A stretch of 36,966 bases of DNA. Source: Deltaproteobacteria bacterium HGW-Deltaproteobacteria-13 (GTDB lineage Bacteria > Desulfobacterota > Syntrophia > Syntrophales > Smithellaceae). The notes beneath the pieces were generated by a model that made no database searches, had not been told where the DNA came from, and was given only the letters and a program-made list of their open reading frames with translations. Position numbers and translations under genes: made by a program. Shown here one piece after another: positions 33,002-36,966 of this stretch. The stretch spans positions 1 through 36,966 of the forward strand of contig PHBJ01000021.1 of NCBI GenBank assembly GCA_002840555.1, read 5' to 3'. Numbering within the stretch: position 1 is the first letter of the stretch; every line of letters begins with the position of its first letter.

Positions 33002-33457
33002 TTACTCCATATCGCATACTTCCTGTTTCACAAGAAATATTGAGCAGGGCATTGCTCTGATGATTTCATCATTACTCCCCCCAACCAGCATGCGTTCCAG
33101 ACGATTTTCTTCGTGGCTGCGAAGGATAAGCAGATCAATATGCTCTTCTTTTATAAGTTTGAGAATGACCTTGGAAGGAGTACCTTCCCGAACATATTCT
33201 TTAATCTCCATGCCCTTCTTTTTTTCCGCACTGATAATTTCATGCAATTCCGCTTTACGCATTTCCATATCCCTCTTATGTTCTTGTTCAACGGACACCA
33301 TGGGTATACTCCACCCCTTAAGCCATGTCGTGTCCATAACGTGGATTACAGAAAGTTCAGCTTTATATTTTCGGGATAGTGAAATTCCAAACTGTATTGT
33401 TTTGTTGCAATGTTTGGTCAACCAACTGACAACAAGCACATGTTTGAACAAATCCAT
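33002..33457 (-). CDS. Universal stress protein
   Basis: A 151-residue UspA-fold protein. It starts MDLFKHVLVVSWLTKHCNKTI, has the KYKAELSVIHVMD strand at about 32-44 and closes with HIDLLILRSHEENRLERMLVGGSNDEIIRAMPCSIFLVK. The G-x2-G-x9-G(S/T) ATP-binding loop is replaced, so ATP binding is doubtful. It is upstream of ackA with a 42-base gap and may be the first gene of the acetate/proton-pump operon. AAGGAG precedes the ATG. Confidence 0.85.
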   Translation of the reverse strand: MDLFKHVLVVSWLTKHCNKTIQFGISLSRKYKAELSVIHVMDTTWLKGWSIPMVSVEQEHKRDMEMRKAELHEIISAEKKKGMEIKEYVREGTPSKVILKLIKEEHIDLLILRSHEENRLERMLVGGSNDEIIRAMPCSIFLVKQEVCDME

Positions 33458-33581
33458 GAATTTTCTCCTTTAACATTGTTTGCAGCATTTAATTTCCAAT
33501 TACCTTTTTGCTCCAGGAATGTTTACATCGGGGACAGCATTGCACCTATATGCCAGTAAGCAAAGGCCTCATAAGGAGTTA

Positions 33582-33644
33582 ATGTGTTGCCACTCGCAAC
33601 ACATATCCGTTTATTTATATGATAAAATAATCTTGTTTTATCAT
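33582..33644. promoter_or_regulatory. Two inverted repeats upstream of the USP gene
   Basis: ATGTGTTGC-CACTC-GCAACACAT (33582-33604) and ATGATAAAA-TAATCTTG-TTTTATCAT (33619-33644) are perfect 9-bp dyads in the 200-base gap between the USP start and the SHOCT stop. They may be operators for the leftward USP operon or a terminator for the SHOCT gene; no clear T run follows either. I see no gene in 33458-33658. Confidence 0.5.
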
Positions 33645-33658
33645 GGAAGGTCAGGGAA

Positions 33659-33982
33659 CTACCCTTCAATGTCTTTTTTCATTCTTTCATATTCTTCTTT
33701 TGTGATTTCCCCTCTGGCATAACGCTTTTTTAAAATGTCCCGGGGAGTTTCCTGTAACGTTCCGTCTGAGGTTTTAGCTCTGGCGCTTTGAATGATAAAA
33801 TAAGCAACAACGCCAATGATAATAATAAACAATATCCCCATAAACATTCCCCCGAATCCGTAACCGTAGCCGTAGTTCATCATATGATTCCATCCACCGC
33901 CCATGGGGCCGTAATATCCGTCACAGCCCGTTATTAATAATACAAAGATAGATGCGGCAGACCAAGTAAAATAATTTTTCAT
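33659..33982 (-). CDS. SHOCT-domain membrane lipoprotein-like protein, copy 1
   Basis: A 107-residue membrane protein. The N-terminus looks like a lipoprotein signal (ASIFVLLITGCDG), then GYYGPMGGGWNHMMNYGYG and a transmembrane segment near 45-65 (MFMGILFIIIIGVVAYFII). It closes with the SHOCT motif DILKKRYARGEITKEEYERMKKDIE. Such ends are thought to mediate oligomerisation. I chose the ATG at 33982 with GGGGGA upstream. It follows the second ferritin-like gene and resembles the protein at 35248. The function is unknown; the GYG-rich segment echoes its secreted neighbours. Confidence 0.8.
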   Translation of the reverse strand: MKNYFTWSAASIFVLLITGCDGYYGPMGGGWNHMMNYGYGYGFGGMFMGILFIIIIGVVAYFIIQSARAKTSDGTLQETPRDILKKRYARGEITKEEYERMKKDIEG

Positions 33983-34041
33983 GAATATTTCCCCCTCAGA
34001 CAAATTGATTGAACACTTTTTTCTTTTCCCATAAAAAACCT

Positions 34042-34097
34042 AGGGGGAAGATTAATCTTGTTCGATAGACAATGCGATTTTAAGACATCTTCCCCCT
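34042..34097 (-). terminator. Terminator after ferritin-like copy 2
   Basis: On the minus strand AGGGGGAAGAT (34097-34087) pairs with ATCTTCCCCCT (34052-34042) over a 34-base loop, followed by AGG and T6. The 11-bp stem directly follows the stop of the 34109 gene, so it probably ends that transcript or attenuates read-through to the SHOCT gene. Confidence 0.65.
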
Positions 34098-34108
34098 CAT
34101 AGATATTT

Positions 34109-35026
34109 TTAATAAGCAGACCAGATTTGACCCGTGCGTTTGTCGATGTAAACTTTGTCAACAAGGTCGTTTTTCTTCGTTAATATCTCCGCCTCAAATT
34201 TGTCTCCCGCGTCTTTTACCTTGCCCAGCTTGAGATTGGGGTTTCTGGAAGACTTCAGATAGTCTTTCATCATGGTCTCTGCTTCCTTTGCATTAATGGC
34301 TTTGCCTGTTGACTGGTAATGCCGTCCATATCCGCGGCCAGTTTCAGAACCATAATAGCCGCCCATCATGCCGGGTCCCATGCCCCAACCTCTGCCATAA
34401 CCGTAACCGTGACCCATACGTAGAGCGTGATCAAACATTACCAGATGCCAGCGGCTTTGAATGAGGATGAGATTCAACACCTCAGCCGTATCGCGATCCT
34501 CAGCCTTTTTTATGAGCCATTCATAGCGGGGCAATAATTCATTTTCCAGTTTCACGCTAAGTTCATAGGCATCAGTCAATGACTTATTGTCCACCACAGG
34601 GGGTACTTTCCCATCGGCAGTCAGACCATAGGCGGTAAACAGTTGCCCGATCCATTCAACGTGATTCTCCTCCTGGGGGATGACCATCATGTAAGGCATA
34701 TAGGCATTGAATTTTTCCTGATCGGTCTCATACTGGGCCAGAGATTCTTTTTCCAGTGTCAGAATCTCTCTGAGTTTTTGGACCCATTCCGCGTTTTTGG
34801 GTGCGGGTAATTTTGTCGGAACTTCGAGCCAGTCACCGCCCATCATACCATTGCCACCATAGCCACCCATCATTCCTGGTCCCATGCCATAGCCATAACC
34901 ATAGCCGTGTCCCATACCGTAACCATAACCATAACCGCTTCTGCCGGTCTGGCTCTGCACTGCAGTGGCACCAAGTACGAATGCTATAACCAGTACCGAT
35001 GCAATAATAGAAATTGTCTTTTTCAT
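34109..35026 (-). CDS. Secreted Gly/Tyr/Met-rich ferritin-like protein, copy 2
   Basis: A 305-residue paralogue of the protein at 25048. It has the same signal peptide (SIIASVLVIAFVLGATAVQS), GYGYGMGHGYG repeats, helical core with WVQKLREILTLEKESLAQYE and EENHVEWIGQLF, and PepSY-like C-terminus (KVYIDKRTGQIWSAY). Much of the helical core is unchanged, while the Gly/Tyr-rich segments differ in length. The leader and ribosome binding site are also alike, so the duplication is recent and includes the promoter region. It sits between two SHOCT proteins, unlike copy 1, which sits by the copper genes. Confidence 0.75.
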   Translation of the reverse strand: MKKTISIIASVLVIAFVLGATAVQSQTGRSGYGYGYGMGHGYGYGYGMGPGMMGGYGGNGMMGGDWLEVPTKLPAPKNAEWVQKLREILTLEKESLAQYETDQEKFNAYMPYMMVIPQEENHVEWIGQLFTAYGLTADGKVPPVVDNKSLTDAYELSVKLENELLPRYEWLIKKAEDRDTAEVLNLILIQSRWHLVMFDHALRMGHGYGYGRGWGMGPGMMGGYYGSETGRGYGRHYQSTGKAINAKEAETMMKDYLKSSRNPNLKLGKVKDAGDKFEAEILTKKNDLVDKVYIDKRTGQIWSAY

Positions 35027-35186
35027 ATGTTTCTCCTTTAGTTTTTTACTGGTTTAAAGATTAAAATAAAATTTTAATTTATCCTCTTTTTAGCATATAT
35101 GACATTGCTGAGTTTACAATAATAGTTGTTCTAGAGGTTAGTAGGAGGATAAACCTACCTTCTTTGGTTATCTGTTTTTTACAACG

Positions 35187-35229
35187 CACTAAATACTGCC
35201 CAAGCAGAAAGGCTGGTTAGTATTTAGTG
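35187..35229. repeat. Long inverted repeat between SHOCT and ferritin-like genes
   Basis: CACTAAATACT (35187-35197) and AGTATTTAGTG (35219-35229) form a perfect 11-bp stem with a 21-base loop. It follows the 35248 gene stop on the minus strand without a T run, so it may be an RNA stabiliser, operator or weak terminator. The rest of 35027-35247 holds no gene. Confidence 0.55.
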
Positions 35230-35247
35230 ATGAAGACCGATTCAATT

Positions 35248-35571
35248 TCATTGTAAATCGTTTTTCATTCGATCAAAGTCTTCTTTTGTTATTTCACCCT
35301 TGGCATAACGCTTTTTTAGAATGTCTAAAGGAAGCTCCCTGGCCTGCCCAATTTCATTCTTCGATCTTACATTTTGAACAATAAAGTAAATCACTACACC
35401 GAGAATAATTAAAAACAATATCCCCATAAACATACCTCCATATCCAAAGCCAAACGGACATCCATAATTTCCAGTGCGATCCCAACCACCCATCATGGGA
35501 CCATAAGGTCCTGAACACATGGTTAAGAGTGGCACCAATGCTAAAACAACAAACAAATAAATTTTCTTCAT
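35248..35571 (-). CDS. SHOCT-domain membrane lipoprotein-like protein, copy 2
   Basis: A 107-residue protein of the same design as the one at 33659: lipoprotein-like signal (LALVPLLTMCSG), GPYGPMMGGWDRTGNYG, one membrane span (MFMGILFLIILGVVIYFIV) and a SHOCT end (DILKKRYAKGEITKEDFDRMKNDLQ). The pair is clearly paralogous. It precedes ferritin-like copy 2 in the leftward direction, so a SHOCT/ferritin-like/SHOCT array may be one transcriptional unit. The function is unknown. Confidence 0.8.
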   Translation of the reverse strand: MKKIYLFVVLALVPLLTMCSGPYGPMMGGWDRTGNYGCPFGFGYGGMFMGILFLIILGVVIYFIVQNVRSKNEIGQARELPLDILKKRYAKGEITKEDFDRMKNDLQ

Positions 35572-35587
35572 TAGCTTTTACTCCTCC

Positions 35588-35750
35588 ACAGGTCATCGTC
35601 TGACATGACCTGTTTAGCTTTAAGCCACCTTTCTCAATCAACGTGAAAAGCTCTTCTTTCATCGTAATTAAATAACCCATTCTCTCCGTGTCAATAGCCC
35701 ACCGACCTTGACTTTTTGACAATGGGAGTATATATTATTTGTAAACAAAT
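35588..35750. promoter_or_regulatory. Divergent intergenic region with operator-like dyads
   Basis: ACAGGTCA-N10-TGACCTGT (35588-35613) lies just before the leftward SHOCT gene. ATTTGT-AA-ACAAAT (35737-35750), followed by another ATTTGT, lies further up beside TTGACA (35716-35721). Rightward and leftward promoters probably share this gap; the regulator is unknown. No gene is seen in 35572-35874. Confidence 0.4.
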
Positions 35751-35874
35751 GATTTGTATAGCATTTAATTAGGGTGGTGATAGCAATCAGTTAGTAAAAA
35801 ATAATTAAATATGAAAGGGTTGGTATGAGTCAACGAATCAATTATAGTGATAATACATGAAAGGAGGGATTGTT

Positions 35875-36321
35875 ATGTTTGCACCAAAGAGAATTCTGGT
35901 ACCGACGGACTTTTCTGATTCCTCGGATGAAGCATTAAGGCAGGCATTAGAATTGGCAAAGCAATACAACGCCAAAGTCTATCTACTGCATGTTGCAGAA
36001 CCGATTACACAATGTGTTGGAGATTATTGCCTGGATTCATCGACAGTAAAGCAGGCTGAGGATGCCGAAATCCTTATAGCGAAGGAGAAGATGCAAAAAG
36101 AACTGAAGAAATATTCCGAATTCCAAGAGGTCGAAGTTATCAACGATATCAGAGAAGGAAAACCTGTTGATGAAATCATCAAGGAACAGGAAGAGAAAGG
36201 CGTCGATTTAATTGTTATGCCTTCTCATGGCAAGACAGGATTTATCAAGCGTCTGATGGGCCAGATTTCTGAAAAGATAATAGAGGAGGCCGAGAGTTCT
36301 ATTCTGCTCGTCAGGCATTAG
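35875..36321 (+). CDS. Universal stress protein
   Basis: A 148-residue UspA-fold protein: KRILVPTDFSDSSDEALRQALELAKQYNAKVYLLHVAEP at the start and GVDLIVMPSHGKTGFIKRLMGQISEKIIEEAESSILLVRH at the end. The HGKTGFIKRLMG loop matches the Usp nucleotide-binding region with an imperfect third Gly. The ATG at 35875 has AAAGGAGGG upstream; an earlier in-frame ATG at 35857 sits before that site and is less likely. It is monocistronic, rightward, and divergent from the SHOCT gene. Confidence 0.88.
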   Translation: MFAPKRILVPTDFSDSSDEALRQALELAKQYNAKVYLLHVAEPITQCVGDYCLDSSTVKQAEDAEILIAKEKMQKELKKYSEFQEVEVINDIREGKPVDEIIKEQEEKGVDLIVMPSHGKTGFIKRLMGQISEKIIEEAESSILLVRH

Positions 36322-36340
36322 TTGGAATATAATAATAAAA

Positions 36341-36371
36341 AGAAGGCAGCGTTTATCTGGCGCTGCCTTCT
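36341..36371 (-). terminator. Strong hairpin with T run on the minus strand
   Basis: AGAAGGCAGCG-TTTATCTGG-CGCTGCCTTCT is a perfect 11-bp stem. The T run (TTTTTATTATT) follows it only when read leftward. On the plus strand it lies 19 bases after the USP stop but without a T tract, so it could still weakly end that transcript. Confidence 0.55.
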
Positions 36372-36501
36372 CCGATCAGCAAACAATCAGCCTATATTTG
36401 TCGTAACGGAAATATCGGGGCAGAACAAAGCTTCAAAGAATATCACTGTCTGTGGGACACCCGTCAATCCGGAATTATGATATTTTTAATTGGTAGAAGG
36501 C

Positions 36502-36966
36502 ATGTGGTTTAGAATAACACAACTCGTAAAAGGATGGCTTGGCGGGACAAGTTCCCTTCCGGCAATGGACATGAACCTTTTGCGGACGTTTTTAATATTG
36601 CTGACTTTAACACTATTGTCATATGAGACAATCAATCTTTTCTACAAAATTATCAGTGTTCTCCTGACAAAACAAACTGCCGTCGTCAAGAGTCATGTTT
36701 CTTCGCCTTTTGTTACTGATTCCCGTTCCGTCGACGATTATGGGATCATCACAGAACGCAATCTCTTTCGTTCCACTTTGAAAGCTGTTGAAGGTAATGA
36801 ATTGGATGGAGGGTTTCCTGCGTCTGGAGAAGAATTCACAGACTATGACTTGAAAGGAACGGTAGCCGGCAATTCTTCATTTGGTTTTATTTTTATCGAA
36901 GATCACAAAAGCAAAAAACAGAAATTCTACCGGTTAGGAGACATGATCGGTTCTAGCAAACTGATT
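36502..36966 (+). CDS. gspC: GspC, type II secretion inner-membrane protein (5' part)
   Basis: The window ends inside this gene after 155 codons, so the C-terminus is missing. A cytoplasmic N-terminus is followed by one membrane span (LLRTFLILLTLTLLSYETINLF, about 25-46), a linker and the GspC signature DYGIITERNLFRST near 80-93, then the HR domain start (DLKGTVAGNSSFGFIFIED, about 118-136). GspC links the inner-membrane platform of the type II secretion system to the outer-membrane secretin GspD. A gsp cluster should continue to the right. No strong ribosome binding site is visible (GTAGAAGG lies 5-10 bases before the ATG). Confidence 0.85.
   Translation, partial: MWFRITQLVKGWLGGTSSLPAMDMNLLRTFLILLTLTLLSYETINLFYKIISVLLTKQTAVVKSHVSSPFVTDSRSVDDYGIITERNLFRSTLKAVEGNELDGGFPASGEEFTDYDLKGTVAGNSSFGFIFIEDHKSKKQKFYRLGDMIGSSKLI

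Noticed and set aside
33541-33600. Sigma-54 type TGGCA...TGCA promoter for the USP gene
   Set aside because: The GG to GC spacing on the minus strand is one base too short for the -24/-12 consensus.
35354-35722. A leftward 122-residue ORF overlapping the SHOCT gene
   Set aside because: It is out of frame with a well-supported SHOCT protein over most of its length; its N-terminal part has no recognisable domain.
1-36966. tRNA, rRNA, CRISPR arrays or an integrase with att sites
   Set aside because: I found no convincing example of any of these by reading; direct repeats A and B lack a tRNA or integrase context.

Overview
The window looks like a chromosomal segment of an anaerobic Gram-negative bacterium, most plausibly a deltaproteobacterium (Desulfobacterota) of the Syntrophales/Smithella kind. 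The reasons are a selenocysteine-encoding formate dehydrogenase, a two-subunit NDP-forming acyl-CoA synthetase, an acetate kinase/phosphotransacetylase pair, the start of a type II secretion gspC gene, and short dispersed repeats common in such genomes. The taxonomy is inference; no rRNA or tRNA gene was seen.

Left part (1-5.5 kb). A leftward MarR-led gene set (MarR, alpha/beta hydrolase, DUF523-like desulfidase, MFS transporter) has a matching operator before its first two genes. It is followed by a rightward STAS-like protein and a leftward DUF2975 membrane protein/XRE regulator pair.

5.7-7.9 kb. An ArsR-family regulator is interrupted by an in-frame UGA with a hairpin just after it. A 12-bp inverted repeat over a promoter then leads into an operon of a Cys-rich small protein, a small membrane protein, a 57-residue CxxC protein and an isoprenylcysteine-methyltransferase-like membrane enzyme.

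7.9-14 kb. These are acyl-CoA-related cassettes: a GC-rich enoyl-CoA hydratase; a TetR regulator sharing an operator with a DUF6125-like gene plus a hotdog thioesterase; and a second TetR upstream of the alpha and beta subunits of an NDP-forming acyl-CoA synthetase. Dispersed repeats, and a duplicated piece of the formate dehydrogenase 3' end with its terminator, mark the joints.

14-19.6 kb. The selenocysteine formate dehydrogenase alpha subunit is split by its UGA in a naive ORF scan, but a canonical SECIS hairpin follows the UGA. Next are a U32 peptidase-family protein and a DNPH1/Rcl-like nucleotide hydrolase.

19.7-26 kb. This is a leftward copper/heavy-metal region: a broken FixH/YtkA-like gene, a YHS-HMBD-HMBD copper ATPase, a PII-like protein, a small YHS protein, CueP, DUF302, DUF2769, and a Gly/Tyr/Met-rich ferritin-like secreted protein.

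26-33.5 kb. A leftward run of universal stress protein, acetate kinase, phosphate acyltransferase, DUF3141 hydrolase, STAS-like protein and a P3A proton-pumping ATPase appears to couple acetyl-phosphate/ATP chemistry to proton extrusion. From 33.6 to 35.6 kb lie two SHOCT-domain proteins and a second copy of the Gly/Tyr/Met-rich protein. A rightward universal stress protein and a truncated gspC close the window.
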